Shown: positions 8,029-17,347 of the stretch, piece by piece
Numbering within the stretch: position 1 is the first letter of the stretch
Layout of the letters: each line of letters opens with the position of its first letter
Assembly (NCBI GenBank): GCA_019510465.1
Contig: JAEKKH010000149.1
Coordinates: 1 to 47,687 of the forward strand
Source: Burkholderiales bacterium
GTDB taxonomy: Bacteria; Pseudomonadota; Gammaproteobacteria; Burkholderiales; Burkholderiaceae_C
Length of the DNA: 47,687 bases
Reading direction: 5' to 3'
The notes under the pieces: generated by a model
Seen by the model: only the letters and a program-made list of their open reading frames with translations
Told to the model about the DNA's origin: nothing
The model's database searches: none
Position numbers and translations under genes: made by a program

Positions 8029-8196
8029 TGACCGGTCGACAGGGCGCCCCCTTGGCGCCGGCGCCGGCGGACGTCGGACGTCGGGAGCCGGAGTTGAATA
8101 GGGATTTGCGCCGACTGGCGCCGCACAGTGCCATCGGCGCCACGGTGCCGGCCCGGATGCACGCCGCGCGCGCAGCCTGCGCAGCACCTGGCGTTC

Positions 8197-8208
8197 TATA
8201 GTTCCGGA
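8197..8208 (+). promoter_or_regulatory. -10 element abutting the DUF6502 start codon
   Basis: TATAGT (five of six matches to TATAAT) lies at exactly -12 to -7 relative to the A of the ATG at 8209. A transcript from this box would begin at or beside the ATG. There is no Shine-Dalgarno sequence and no clear -35 hexamer, so an activator may be needed. Confidence 0.5.
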
Positions 8209-9054
8209 ATGCTCGAAGACACCGCGTTGACCCAGGCGCTCGGCGCGGCACTCGCCAGGCTGCTGCGCCCGCTCGTGCGGTTGATGCTCAGGCACTCGTT
8301 CTCGTACAGCGCGTTCGAATCGGTGGCCAAGCGCGTCTACGCCGAATGCGCGATGCAGGACTTCGCCCTCCCCGGCCGCAAGCCTTCGGTCTCGCGCGCG
8401 GCCGTCCTCACCGGCCTGACGCGCAAGGAAGTCAACACGCTGCTGACCGAGCCATGGAGCGGCGTGAACGCGGACAGCACCCACTACAACCGCGCCGCGC
8501 GCGTCGTCACCGCATGGGTGCGCGATGCGCGCTTCAGCGGGATCGGCGGGACGCCGCGCGCCCTCGCCATGGAAGGCGCGGACGGGTTCAGTGAACTCGT
8601 GCGCCTGAACGGCGGCGACGTCCCCACCCGCGCCGTGCTCGACGAACTCGTGCGCGTGGGCTGCGTGCGCCCGCGCCCTGACGGCAAGGTCGAACTCGTG
8701 CAGCGCGGCTTCGTCCCCAACAAGAGCATGGTCGCCAAGATCTCGTTCCTCGGCTCGGAGGTCGCCGACCTGGTCGAGACCATCACCTTCAACATCGAGC
8801 AGCCCGACGCCCAGGCGGCGCGCTACCAGCGCAAGGTGATGCATGTCGGCATCCCCTCCGAGGCGCTGCCCGCCTTCCGCGCGCTGAGCGGCAGGCAGGC
8901 GCAGAAGCTGCTCGAGGGCCTCGACGCCTGGCTCGCGGAGCACGACCTGTCCGGCGTCCCCGAGGAAGACTGGGGCAGCACCGCGCGCGTGGGCGTCGGC
9001 ATCTACTACTTCGAGGAGATCGTCCCCGCACCGCAGCCGGACGCGATGCCCTGA
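8209..9054 (+). CDS. DUF6502-family protein, possible DNA-binding regulator
   Basis: The 281-residue protein has no signal peptide or membrane segment. It matches the DUF6502 family in pattern: an N-terminal block ending in FVSYSAFESVAKRVYAE-like residues (here SYSAFESVAKRVYAECA), then a helix-turn-helix-like segment (SVSRAAVLTGLTRKEVNTLL, about residues 62-81), a middle part and a C-terminal segment ending GVGIYYFEE. The family's function is not established; the Ser-Arg-x2-Val-x-Thr-Gly-Leu pattern suggests DNA binding. The frame is open to 8128 but the conserved start is the ATG at 8209, supported by a -10 box immediately before it. It stands alone, downstream of nnrS by 180 bases. Confidence 0.72.
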   Translation: MLEDTALTQALGAALARLLRPLVRLMLRHSFSYSAFESVAKRVYAECAMQDFALPGRKPSVSRAAVLTGLTRKEVNTLLTEPWSGVNADSTHYNRAARVVTAWVRDARFSGIGGTPRALAMEGADGFSELVRLNGGDVPTRAVLDELVRVGCVRPRPDGKVELVQRGFVPNKSMVAKISFLGSEVADLVETITFNIEQPDAQAARYQRKVMHVGIPSEALPAFRALSGRQAQKLLEGLDAWLAEHDLSGVPEEDWGSTARVGVGIYYFEEIVPAPQPDAMP

Positions 9055-9337
9055 GGCGCGTGCCGACGGCGCGCTGCCGTCCCCGTGCAAGGGTCGGCCG
9101 AACCACCGGATGCAACCGAAGAAGGCGCCGTCCCCGGCGCGGGTCGCAAAACTTCTTCACGAAACGGCATTTCCCCACGCTTCCTGTCAAGACAGCGCAA
9201 GACAGACGGGCCACAATCGTTGCAAGAGGGTGCAGTCCGCACAGGCCAGCCGACAGAGCGAGGCCAGGCGACATCAGGCTTCGTCAGGAGCTTTCGAGCA
9301 CCGTGGTGCCCACGGGCGACCACATTGAGCAGGGCGG
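9055..9337. other. Intergenic stretch with no supported gene
   Basis: Between the DUF6502 stop and the next small gene, short open frames exist on the plus strand but lack family features, start signals or stable codon bias. I see no hairpin with a T-run, no tRNA and no clear operator. Confidence 0.4.
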
Positions 9338-9592
9338 TTGATCGTGAAGACGATTGGACACGTGTCGTCCGAGTGGCGCGGACGGGATCTATTTCTCCGC
9401 TGCAACAACTGCGGCCAGACCGAACAGGTCGCCGAGTACGCCGATGGCGGCAAGCCCCGCCTGTTCGGCTGGTCCGAAGCCGCCCGCGGGCAGTTCGGAT
9501 TCGCGAAGTGCCATCAATGCCTGATGGTGTATGACCGCAGCGCGGATGAACCGGCCGAGGTGCGCGGGCTGCGCAGGCCCGTCTACCGATAG
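9338..9592 (+). CDS. Small zinc-ribbon-like protein of unknown function
   Basis: An 84-residue protein with two C-x2-C pairs, CNNCG near residue 25 and CHQC near 60. This spacing is typical of a structural zinc ribbon. No DNA-binding or enzymatic motif is recognisable. The start is uncertain: TTG at 9338 (preceded by AGGGCGG) or GTG at 9344, both followed by KTIGHV. It is alone on its strand here. The confidence rests on the cysteine pattern and a continuous frame rather than on homology. Confidence 0.5.
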   Translation: MIVKTIGHVSSEWRGRDLFLRCNNCGQTEQVAEYADGGKPRLFGWSEAARGQFGFAKCHQCLMVYDRSADEPAEVRGLRRPVYR

Positions 9593-9825
9593 GCGCTCGT
9601 CACCCCGCACGGATGCCGGCGAGGATCACGCGCGGCGAAGCAGCTGCAGCAGGCGAGCCCACCGCGTCAGGGGCGTCAAGGTGGGCAGCGTCCGACGGCT
9701 GCGCAAGCGCCGGTGCGGGCGCCGGGGCGAGAGCGGCGGCAGCGATCCGGGCAGGCGGGGTCGGGAACTGAACAGGTCTGGCAACACGCGTACTCCGTCG
9801 GCCGGAGGCCTCCGGCGGATCAGGT
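9593..9825. other. Intergenic stretch with no supported gene
   Basis: The minus strand carries an open frame rich in Pro and Ala (9600-9863), but it overlaps the end of the neighbouring coiled-coil gene and shows no domain. A GGTTCAAT motif near 9824 recalls a tRNA T-loop but no matching acceptor or anticodon arm exists. Confidence 0.4.
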
Positions 9826-10203
9826 TCAATGGGAGGCGGGATCCCACGGCTGGGTGTCGGCAAAGCCGCTCCCGTCTTCCCGGCACTCGTCGCGCGCCTG
9901 CACCTCCGGGTTCCGCGGCGCGTTGGCCGCTGCGGCCGGCGTCGAAATGCGCAGGCCGTGGCGATCCCACCGCTTCTGCTGCTGCACGATCTCCTTCTTC
10001 AGCAGCAGGACTTCCTGCTTCAGGACATCCGAGCGCCTGTGCGCGTCGGCGAGGCGCTGCGCGGTCACGCCGATCTGCCGCTTGTGCAAGGCGGCCAGCC
10101 TGTCGATCTGGTCGCGATGGCGTCGGCGCAGGTGGAACCAGCCGGCGACGCAGACGATCGACGCCAACCCGACGCCCGTCAGGAGCGAGGAAGCGTCCGT
10201 CAT
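9826..10203 (-). CDS. Small membrane-anchored coiled-coil protein of unknown function
   Basis: The 125-residue protein begins with a single hydrophobic segment (about residues 7-26, LLTGVGLASIVCVAGWFHL). It is followed by a positive patch (RRRHR) and a helical stretch to about residue 85 with heptad-like Leu/Ile and many charged residues (LLLKKEIVQQQKRW). The C-terminus is polar and probably disordered. The predicted topology is a short periplasmic N-terminus and a cytoplasmic helix. GGGAGG lies a little over ten bases before the ATG. It is downstream of the phosphatase gene on the same strand, with 134 bases between. No family is recognised. Confidence 0.62.
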   Translation of the reverse strand: MTDASSLLTGVGLASIVCVAGWFHLRRRHRDQIDRLAALHKRQIGVTAQRLADAHRRSDVLKQEVLLLKKEIVQQQKRWDRHGLRISTPAAAANAPRNPEVQARDECREDGSGFADTQPWDPASH

Positions 10204-10337
10204 GCCGCCGGCCCGCCTCCCGCGCGATGGCAGGGCGGCGGGCAGGGACGGACTTCGGCGACATCGTGCATCGGACGACTGTACGGTCGCCGCCCCGCGA
10301 AGTCTTGACGAACCGATGACGTCCCGCGCCGCCGGCC

Positions 10338-12281
10338 TCAGCCGTCGATGTGCAGCAGGAGTCCGGTGGCGGTGTAGGTCGGCGTCACCTTGAAGCCGGT
10401 CACTTCGATGGCGGAAAAGCGGCCCTTGAGCGCGCCCGCGCCGATCACCTCCAGCGTGTCGCCGACCGACGGGGCGTGGCCGGTGGCGAACGTCACGTCG
10501 AGCGTTCCGCCGGCCAGCGTCAACGTCCCCGTGACGGCGAGGCGGCCCGCGCCGCCGCTGCCCAGGTCGAGCTCCAGCGTGCTGCCGGCGAGCTGCGTGA
10601 ATGCGCCGTGCACCGCGACGGCCGAGGCCGCACCGCTGGCCAGCGTGCCGCCGGCGAGATAGACATCGCCCGTGCCGAGCGCGTTCGCCGAGGCCGCCTG
10701 GAGCGTCCCGTCGTCGACCTCGAGGCCGCCGCTGAACGTGTTGCTGCCGGCCAGCGTGAGCGCCCCGCTGCCCTTCTTGGTGAGCTTGCCGCTGCCGGAG
10801 ATGTCGTTGCTCCAGCGGTCGGCCGCCGAGAAACCGCCTTGCGCGGCATCCATCGTCACGACCGTGTCGCCGTTGAACGCGCCGTAGCCGTCGGCGGCGT
10901 CGAACAGGTTCAGGCGACCCCAGCCTTCCGCGTCGTCGAGCACCGGGTAGCCCGAAGGCAGCGCCGTCGTCCTGAGCACCACGCGGCGTTGGGCGGCATC
11001 CAGGTACGGCAGGCGCGTCTCCAGCAGGCTCTCCGCCCCCTTGGGAACGACCGCGGGCCGGGTCTTGTCGCCGATCTGCGCAAACCCATAGGTCAGGCGG
11101 CGCCGGAAATCGACCTTGTTCGCCGCGTGGTCCGCGAAGCGGTCCGCGCTCACCGGCTGCGCATGCGCGAATGCGTTGAACGCGGCCGGGCTGCTGGCGC
11201 CGACGGCCGCCATCAGCGCGGCGTGCGCTTGCGCGTAGGCCGGCGTCGTGAGCCTGGAATCGGCGCCCGTGGCGATGCTGGCCGTCGCGGCCGCCTGCGC
11301 CTGCACGCGTCCGGCCATGACATCCAGCGGGGAATGCATCCCCGCGAGGATGCGGTTCTCGCCCAGTTCGAGGGCGCGGCCCAGCAGCTCCTGGTAGCGC
11401 TCCGGGACGACGTAGGCCATCGCGATCGCATCGCGCATGGCCTCCGCGGCGTGGCCGCTGATGAAGCCGCCGTCGGTCGCCGGCGTCGAGCTCTTCGCGG
11501 GAACCAGCGCCGGAACCACCTGCACGCCGGGGCTCCAGCGCCAGGGGCGCGCGTACTTGTAAAAGCGCTTGGCCGGTTCGGTGGAGGCGTTCTCGCCTGC
11601 GTTGTTGACGAAGTCGACCACGCCACCGAAGGCCGTGTTGCCGGACGCGCTGCCGACGCCCGTGTTGTTGCCGCTGTCGTTGTAGAGGACCGCCGTCGCA
11701 TCGGCCGGCACGCCCGTGATCGACGTCGTCTGCTGCGCCGCCGCGCGCCAGGCCGCCGTCAAGGGGCCCAGGCCATCGGTGACGCTGTAGCCCTTGGCGC
11801 GGCGGTCATCGACATAGGCCGCGGCCGCCTGATCCGGACTGCGCGCCGCGGTGGCGTCGACGACGTACTGGACGTTGGCGTCCAGGACCGCGCGGTTGAG
11901 CGCGGTGCCGTCGGTCGCGTCGCCGGGAATGCCCGTCCAGGCCGCTGGCGTGACGGCCGGAAAGCTGCCGTTCGCGGGTGCGGTCACGCCCGCGTCCACG
12001 ATCAGCGTGCCGGGCTTCCACAAGTCCAGGAAGCCGGACACCACGCGGACACCCGCGTTCGTGGACAGCGTCGCATAGCGCGCATCGCCACGCTGGTTCG
12101 TGTAGGCGTTGTCGACATACGGCGGCACGGCCGCCGGGTCGGCGACGGGAGCGCTGTCGGTGCTGCCGATGCCCACGGGGGGCGCGGGGATCGTCAATGC
12201 CGTGTCGTCGTTGCCTCCGCAGGCAGACAGGGCGGCGGCGGCAAGCAGGCCGGCGAGCGAAAGCGGGTGGCGCTGGAACAT
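10338..12281 (-). CDS. Lipoprotein class A acid phosphatase (PAP2 fold) with autotransporter-type beta repeat tail
   Basis: The 647 residues begin with a lipoprotein signal (LLAAAALSAC, lipidated Cys21), so the protein is probably anchored to the outer membrane. The PAP2/class A phosphatase signature is split as usual: K-x6-RP in KRFYKYARP, GGFISGH, and R-x5-H-x3-D in RILAGMHSPLD. It likely cleaves phosphate esters in the periplasm or at the surface. The last 130 or so residues carry a beta-strand repeat (SGSGKLTKKGSGALTLAG, then GGLEVDDGTLQA) of the kind found in autotransporter passengers, but no outer-membrane barrel follows. The frame is open upstream of 12281, but the signal peptide fixes the start. 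It stands alone on its strand. Confidence 0.82.
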   Translation of the reverse strand: MFQRHPLSLAGLLAAAALSACGGNDDTALTIPAPPVGIGSTDSAPVADPAAVPPYVDNAYTNQRGDARYATLSTNAGVRVVSGFLDLWKPGTLIVDAGVTAPANGSFPAVTPAAWTGIPGDATDGTALNRAVLDANVQYVVDATAARSPDQAAAAYVDDRRAKGYSVTDGLGPLTAAWRAAAQQTTSITGVPADATAVLYNDSGNNTGVGSASGNTAFGGVVDFVNNAGENASTEPAKRFYKYARPWRWSPGVQVVPALVPAKSSTPATDGGFISGHAAEAMRDAIAMAYVVPERYQELLGRALELGENRILAGMHSPLDVMAGRVQAQAAATASIATGADSRLTTPAYAQAHAALMAAVGASSPAAFNAFAHAQPVSADRFADHAANKVDFRRRLTYGFAQIGDKTRPAVVPKGAESLLETRLPYLDAAQRRVVLRTTALPSGYPVLDDAEGWGRLNLFDAADGYGAFNGDTVVTMDAAQGGFSAADRWSNDISGSGKLTKKGSGALTLAGSNTFSGGLEVDDGTLQAASANALGTGDVYLAGGTLASGAASAVAVHGAFTQLAGSTLELDLGSGGAGRLAVTGTLTLAGGTLDVTFATGHAPSVGDTLEVIGAGALKGRFSAIEVTGFKVTPTYTATGLLLHIDG

Positions 12282-12509
12282 GGGCGATGCATCGGGAAGA
12301 AGGGAGGTGGCGGGACGGAGGTCGACGCCGACCGATGCCAACGGGCGCCTGGCATGACGTGACACGTCCCTTCGAACGTCGCGCGACGGTTCTCGCGACG
12401 GGCAGATGCAGATCTGCCACGGCAGCGTAGGCGTCCGCTGTGACGTCGTCATGTCACGACAGCCGGCCGGCCGGCGCCGGCGGCGAAGCGTCGGTCCGTC
12501 GCTCGGCGC

Positions 12510-13094
12510 TCAGCGCGCCGGCCGCCGTTCGCGCAGGAGCGCCAGGAAGGCGGCCGGGTCCAGCGGCTTGGGCAGGAACGCCACGTCGGGGTCCAGGCCG
12601 CCGCGCCGCTCCAGTTCCTCGGGCTGCAGGAACGACGTCGCGATGACCAGGCCGGGGCGATCGGCCTGCGTCGCGACGAAGCGCAGCATCTCCAGCCCGT
12701 CGATGTGCGGCATCACGATGTCCGTGACCAGGATGTCCGGCGTCACGCGGCCCAGCGCCTGCAGTCCCTCGAAGCCGTTGCGCGCCTTGGTGACGGCGGC
12801 GCCCGGAAAGGCCTCATCCACCAGCATTTCGACGAGCTCGATCGCGGCCGGGTCATCGTCGACGATGAGGACGCGCGGCGACGAGCCGCCCGGCGCGGCC
12901 GGCGGCTCGCCGCCACCCGCGCGCATGGCGTCGATCAGCGCCTGCGCGGAGCCGCCGTCGATCTTGCGGTGTCCACTGGGGGTCTTCCAGGCCTTGAGCC
13001 TGCCGGCGTCGACCCAGCGCTGGACGCTCTGGACGGACACGCCCAGCACCTGCGCCAGTTGTCGTGGCGAATAGGACGACTTGCTTGCACCCAT
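12510..13094 (-). CDS. Response regulator with N-terminal excisionase/MerR-like helix-turn-helix
   Basis: The order of domains in this 194-residue protein is unusual. An N-terminal helix-turn-helix of the excisionase/BldC type (about residues 8-45, SPRQLAQVLGVSVQSVQRWV then GRLKAWKTPSGHRKI) precedes a receiver (about 73-190) with the acidic pair in LIVDDD, phosphoacceptor Asp125 in ILVTDIVMP and the lysine in FLPKPLD. Most response regulators carry the DNA-binding domain after the receiver. The ATG at 13094 is chosen because the helix-turn-helix begins right after it. It diverges from the chemoreceptor gene, and the gap between holds AT-rich repeats it could bind. Confidence 0.85.
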   Translation of the reverse strand: MGASKSSYSPRQLAQVLGVSVQSVQRWVDAGRLKAWKTPSGHRKIDGGSAQALIDAMRAGGGEPPAAPGGSSPRVLIVDDDPAAIELVEMLVDEAFPGAAVTKARNGFEGLQALGRVTPDILVTDIVMPHIDGLEMLRFVATQADRPGLVIATSFLQPEELERRGGLDPDVAFLPKPLDPAAFLALLRERRPAR

Positions 13095-13150
13095 GTGTTG
13101 ATCTGCCGCTGCCGATCGGCCGGCGCTCCCCGCCTCGATTCTGCCGCAGC

Positions 13151-13197
13151 GAAATGGCCTACCCGAAATGACCATTTCAACCGATCTATCCATTTTG
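13151..13197. promoter_or_regulatory. Candidate operator repeats between the regulator and the chemoreceptor
   Basis: GAAATGACCATTTC at 13165-13178 is a dyad of GAAAT and ATTTC arms around GACC. A further GAAATGG lies at 13151-13157 and CCATTTTG at 13190-13197. The cluster is AT-rich against a GC-rich background and lies 57-103 bases before the helix-turn-helix regulator gene. Autoregulation by that protein is an inference. Confidence 0.4.
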
Positions 13198-13331
13198 ATG
13201 ATTCCTACACTGCAAAGCAGGGCCGGACGCTCCTGGACCAGCGCCCGCCCCACCCCGCGCGGGGGCCGCTTCCGGCCTCGGTGCCACCCGGGACTTCCCC
13301 CGGACGTCGTCGCTAGCAGATCGGAGACATC

Positions 13332-14906
13332 ATGGACATCCTCAGGAACTGGACTATCGGGACCCGCCTTGCCATCGGCTTCGCCGCCGTGATCGCATTG
13401 CTGGTCACGATGGCGGCCGTCGGCATCTCGCGGATCGAGGCCGTCGACGCCAACACGGACGTGATCGTCAACGATCGCTACGTGAAGATCTCCCTGGCCA
13501 ACCTGATCCAGGACAAGGTCAACCTCCGTTCGCGCGCACTGCGGACGGCGCTCATCGCGACCGATCCCGAGGTCATCAAGGAAGAGCTCGCCAAGGCCGT
13601 GTCCGTCGGGCCCGTCGTCGAGGACGCCCTGGCGAAGCTCCAGGCCACCATCCGGACGGCGGACGGGACGGCGGCCCTGAAGCGTGCCCTGGAGACGCGC
13701 AAGCCGTTCATCGACTCGAGCAACCGCCTCGCCGACCTCGCCCTGGCAGGCCGGCGCGACGAGGCCGCGTCCTTCCTCCTGAAGAGCGTGATTCCCGCGC
13801 AGAACGACTACCTCGCCGCGCTGGACGGACTGGTCGATTCGCAGGTCAAGGGCATGCACGGTTTCGCCGCCGATGCAGCGGCGCAGGCGCGCGGCGCCAC
13901 GCTCCTGATGATCGCCCTGTCGGCCACGGCGACGCTGCTCGCGGCGGCGCTCGGCTTTGCCATCACGCGCTCCATCACGCGGCCCATCGCCCAGGCCGTG
14001 GCGCTGGCGCAGACCGTCGCTTCGGGCGACCTGAGCGCACGCATCGAGGCCACGAGCCGCGACGAGACGGGCCAGCTGCTCGCGGCGCTGAAGACGATGA
14101 TCGAGAGCCTGGTCGCCGTCGTCGGAAAGGTCCGCCACAGCAGCGACTGCATCGCCACGGGCTCGAGCCAGATCGCCACCGGCAACGCCGACCTCTCGCA
14201 GCGGACCGAGGAGCAGGCGTCCAACCTGCAGCAGACGGCGGCGTCGATGGAGCAGCTCACGTCCACGGTGCGCAACAACTCGGACACGGCCCGCCAGGCC
14301 ACCCAGCTCGCCGGATCCGCGGCGGCCGCGGCGACGCAGGGCGGCGCCGTGGTGGACCAGGTCGTCACCACCATGGGCGACATCGACGCCTCGAGCCGCA
14401 AGATCGCGGAGATCATCGGCGTGATCGACGGCATCGCCTTCCAGACCAACATCCTGGCCCTGAATGCCGCCGTCGAGGCCGCGCGTGCCGGCGAGCAGGG
14501 GCGCGGGTTCGCGGTGGTCGCGGGTGAAGTGCGAAGCCTCGCGCAGCGCTCGGCGGAGGCCGCCAAGCAGATCAAGGGCCTCATCTCGGACAGCGTCGAG
14601 AAGGTGCAGGCGGGCACGCTGCAGGTTGCCGAGGCGGGACGCGCGATGAACGACATCGTCGCCCAGGTGCGCCGGGTCAACGACCTGATCGCCGAGATCA
14701 GCGCGGCGACGCTCGAGCAGACACAGGGCATCGGGCAGGTCGGCGACGCGGTCAGCCAGCTCGACCAGGTGACGCAGCAGAACGCGGCGCTGGTGGAGGA
14801 AAGCGCGGCCGCGGCCGAAAGCCTGAGCCAGCAGGCGACGCGCCTCGTCGAGGCCGTCGGGGTGTTCCGGCTCGGCGACGACCACGAGGCGGGACTGCTC
14901 GCCTAG
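13332..14906 (+). CDS. Methyl-accepting chemotaxis protein
   Basis: The 524 residues have the Tsr/Tar layout: a first membrane segment (about 10-32), a periplasmic four-helix-bundle-like sensor (about 35-185), a second membrane segment (about 190-210), HAMP (about 212-265) and a long signalling coiled coil. The hairpin tip is the highly conserved [20 protein letters not shown] stretch. [17 protein letters not shown] marks a methylation helix. There is no C-terminal NWETF-like pentapeptide; the protein ends DDHEAGLLA, so it does not tether CheR/CheB that way. GGAGA precedes the ATG at 13332. Its stop TAG shares the palindrome CTAG with the stop of the convergent kinase gene. Confidence 0.95.
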   Translation: MDILRNWTIGTRLAIGFAAVIALLVTMAAVGISRIEAVDANTDVIVNDRYVKISLANLIQDKVNLRSRALRTALIATDPEVIKEELAKAVSVGPVVEDALAKLQATIRTADGTAALKRALETRKPFIDSSNRLADLALAGRRDEAASFLLKSVIPAQNDYLAALDGLVDSQVKGMHGFAADAAAQARGATLLMIALSATATLLAAALGFAITRSITRPIAQAVALAQTVASGDLSARIEATSRDETGQLLAALKTMIESLVAVVGKVRHSSDCIATGSSQIATGNADLSQRTEEQASNLQQTAASMEQLTSTVRNNSDTARQATQLAGSAAAAATQGGAVVDQVVTTMGDIDASSRKIAEIIGVIDGIAFQTNILALNAAVEAARAGEQGRGFAVVAGEVRSLAQRSAEAAKQIKGLISDSVEKVQAGTLQVAEAGRAMNDIVAQVRRVNDLIAEISAATLEQTQGIGQVGDAVSQLDQVTQQNAALVEESAAAAESLSQQATRLVEAVGVFRLGDDHEAGLLA

Positions 14907-16861
14907 AAGATCCAGGTCAGCGACAGCAGCCGGCCCATCTCGGCCACGAAGGCCTGGAGGTCGATCGGCTTGGGCAGGAAGGCGTCGGCCCCGGCCTCGC
15001 GGCACTTCGCCTCCGTCTCGTCGCTCGTGCTGCCGGACGAGGCCATCACGGGAATCCCCGCGAGGGCGGGAGACTGGCGGATGCGGCGCGTCGCCTCCAG
15101 GCCGTCCATCACGGGCATGGTCATGTCCATCACGATCAGGTCCGGGCGCACGCGCTCCGCGCAGGCCAGCGCCTGCTGGCCGTCGACGGCCTCCACGAGG
15201 TCGAAGCCCAGCACGTTCAGGCAGTCGACCAGCACGGCCCGGTTCTGCGGGACGTCGTCGACGATCAGCACGGTCCGGCGCCGGCCCGCATAGCCCGCGG
15301 GCCGACCGCACACCGCGGGCTCGAGGCGCCGGTCCGTCCCGAGCGGCAGTTCCACGTCGAACCAGAACCGGCTGCCCTTGCCGGGCTCGCTGCTCACCGT
15401 GATGTCGCCTCCCATGAGACGCACCAGTTCGCGGCTGATGGCCAGGCCCAGGCCGGAGCCGCCCTCGCGCCGCTTCGCCTCGCCGACCTGCTCGAACGGC
15501 TTGAACAGCCGCTCCTGCTGCGCGGAGGTCATGCCGATCCCGCTGTCGCGAACCTCGAAGCGCAGGCTCGCCTTGCCCGCCGCCCGACCCCTGATCGAGA
15601 CGCCCAGCAGCACTTCGCCGCGGTCGGTGAACTTGATCGCGTTGGACAGCAGGTTCAGCAGGACCTGGCGCAGGCGCTTCTCGTCGGCGCGCACGCTGGC
15701 GGGCAGGTCCGGCGCGAAGCGCTCGACGAACAGCAGCGACTTCTCCTCGGCCTTGACGCGGACGATGTCCGTCACGATGGCGAGGAAGCTGGGCAGCGCG
15801 ATGTCGACCGGGTTCAATTCCACCTTGGCCGCGTCGATGCGCGCGAGATCCAGGATGTCGTTGATCAGCGTCAGCAGGTGCTGCCCGCTCTCGCGGATGA
15901 TCCTGAGGCCGCGCGTCTGGCGTTCATCCAGCCCCTTGTCCTGCTGCAGCAGCTGGGCGAAGCCCAGGATGCCGTTGAGCGGGGTGCGCAGCTCGTGGCT
16001 CATCTGCGCCAGGAAGGCGCTGCGCTGGCGCGCCAGGCGTTCGGCTTCCGCCAGCGCGGCCTGGTGGGCGGCCTCGGCGGCCTTGCGCTCGCGGATGTCG
16101 CGTGCCACGCCCACCGTCCCCAGCACGCTCCCGTCCTCGTCGAGCACCGGCACCTTGTAGGTTTCGACCCAGACATCGCCGTCGACCGTTCCCAGCATCT
16201 CCTCGACGGTCTTGCGCCGCAGCGACGTCATGATCTCGACGTCGTCGGCCTGGAACGCCGCCGCCTGCTCGCGCGGCCAGAAGTCGGCGTCGCTGCGGCC
16301 TTCCATCTGCTCCACGGTCGTCCCGCGCGCGGCCGCCGTCGCCTGGTTGACGGTCAGGTAGGTGCTGTGCGTGTCCTTGAGCCAGACGAACATCGGCAGC
16401 AGGTCGATCAGCGTGCGCAGGTACTTCGCCTGCTGGCGCTGTTCGTCGGTGCGTGCGCGCAATGCCCGCTCGGCCTGCGTGCGCCCGATCGCATAGCGGA
16501 CGGCGCGCGCCAGCGCGGCGCCGTCGACGTGGCCCTTGATGAGGTAGTCCTGCGCGCCGGCCTGCAGCGCCTGCAGCGCCACCTCCTCGTCGCTCGATCC
16601 GCTCATCACCACCAGCGTGGGCACGTCCGTCTCGCGGCAGACGACCCTCAGGGTATCGAGGCCCGTGCTCTCCGGCAGGCCGAGGTCGAGCAGCACGACG
16701 TCGTACCCGCCGCCGCGCAGCCGTTCGATGCCCTCGGTCCGGTTGTCGACCCAGTCGCACTGGATGTTCACCGCCCACGATTGCTCCAGCATGAGCTTGA
16801 TCAGCCTGGCGTCGGCCGGGCAATCCTCGATCAACAGCAACCGGATGCGATCCGCGTTCAT
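14903..16861 (-). CDS. Hybrid histidine kinase (receiver-PAS-kinase-receiver)
   Basis: This 652-residue cytoplasmic kinase starts with a receiver (about 5-125, phosphoacceptor Asp59 in [12 protein letters not shown]). A PAS domain follows (about 145-260, ending [10 protein letters not shown]). Next are HisKA with [11 protein letters not shown] (His289), an ATPase domain with [19 protein letters not shown] and GSGLGLAIS, and a C-terminal receiver (about 525-645, [20 protein letters not shown]). The start ATG overlaps the TGA of the preceding receiver gene as ATGA (16858-16861), which implies translational coupling. It is the last gene of the five-gene signalling operon beginning at 22780. Confidence 0.93.
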   Translation of the reverse strand: MNADRIRLLLIEDCPADARLIKLMLEQSWAVNIQCDWVDNRTEGIERLRGGGYDVVLLDLGLPESTGLDTLRVVCRETDVPTLVVMSGSSDEEVALQALQAGAQDYLIKGHVDGAALARAVRYAIGRTQAERALRARTDEQRQQAKYLRTLIDLLPMFVWLKDTHSTYLTVNQATAAARGTTVEQMEGRSDADFWPREQAAAFQADDVEIMTSLRRKTVEEMLGTVDGDVWVETYKVPVLDEDGSVLGTVGVARDIRERKAAEAAHQAALAEAERLARQRSAFLAQMSHELRTPLNGILGFAQLLQQDKGLDERQTRGLRIIRESGQHLLTLINDILDLARIDAAKVELNPVDIALPSFLAIVTDIVRVKAEEKSLLFVERFAPDLPASVRADEKRLRQVLLNLLSNAIKFTDRGEVLLGVSIRGRAAGKASLRFEVRDSGIGMTSAQQERLFKPFEQVGEAKRREGGSGLGLAISRELVRLMGGDITVSSEPGKGSRFWFDVELPLGTDRRLEPAVCGRPAGYAGRRRTVLIVDDVPQNRAVLVDCLNVLGFDLVEAVDGQQALACAERVRPDLIVMDMTMPVMDGLEATRRIRQSPALAGIPVMASSGSTSDETEAKCREAGADAFLPKPIDLQAFVAEMGRLLSLTWIF

Positions 16862-17304
16862 TTCGGTGGCAACGTGACGACGTTGAGCCAGAACTCCTCG
16901 ATGGTTCGAACGATGCGCATGAACTGGTCGAAGTCCACGGGCTTGGTGACGTAGCAGTTCGCGTTCAGGTTGTACGCGCGCAGCACGTCCTCCTCGGCCT
17001 GCGACGTGGTCAGGATCACCACCGGGATGGCCCGCAGCGCGGGGTCCTGCTTCATGGCGGCCAGCACCTCGCGGCCGTCCTTCCTGGGCAGGTTCAGGTC
17101 CAGGAGCACGAGGTCCGGGCGGACGGCATCCTCGTAAGGCGCGTTGCGTCGCAGGTAGTCGAGTGCCGCGACACCGTCCTCGACGACGTTCAGGCTGTGA
17201 AGCAGCTTGCTGCCCTTGAGCGCCTCGCGCGTCAGGCGAACATCGCCGGGGTCGTCCTCGACCATCAGGATGTCGATCGTTCCGACCGTACGTTGTCCGA
17301 CCAT
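16858..17304 (-). CDS. Single-domain response regulator (Rcp1-like)
   Basis: The 148-residue stand-alone receiver has the acidic pair in [10 protein letters not shown], phosphoacceptor Asp69 in [13 protein letters not shown] and Lys121 in YVTKPVD. The [11 protein letters not shown] ending and NLP-R-KDG are typical of the Rcp1 type that serves phytochrome-like kinases. A kinase of that class (EPL-type H-box) is encoded first in this operon (22780), so it may be the partner. It has no output domain, so it probably relays phosphate or binds a protein. GAGGAGG precedes the ATG. It overlaps the downstream kinase gene by four bases. Confidence 0.9.
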   Translation of the reverse strand: MVGQRTVGTIDILMVEDDPGDVRLTREALKGSKLLHSLNVVEDGVAALDYLRRNAPYEDAVRPDLVLLDLNLPRKDGREVLAAMKQDPALRAIPVVILTTSQAEEDVLRAYNLNANCYVTKPVDFDQFMRIVRTIEEFWLNVVTLPPK

Positions 17305-17347
17305 GTCGCGCCTCCTCGCAGCGCCCGTCCACCCGCTGCCGATTTCA

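Noticed and set aside
9800..9845. A tRNA-like GGTTCAAT segment
   Set aside because: Only the T-loop-like bases are present; no acceptor stem or anticodon arm can be paired around it.
9600..9863. An 87-residue Pro/Ala-rich minus-strand frame
   Set aside because: No domain, no ribosome site, and it overlaps the more convincing coiled-coil gene.
12440..12457. A GTGAC-N8-GTCAC dyad upstream of the phosphatase, considered as a Pho box
   Set aside because: Pho boxes are direct CTGTCAT repeats; only one near-match is present and the site is about 160 bases from the gene start. It remains an unexplained dyad.
13332..14906. A flagellar-sigma (sigma-28) promoter for the chemoreceptor
   Set aside because: No TAAA-N15-GCCGATAA-like sequence was found in the 237-base upstream gap.
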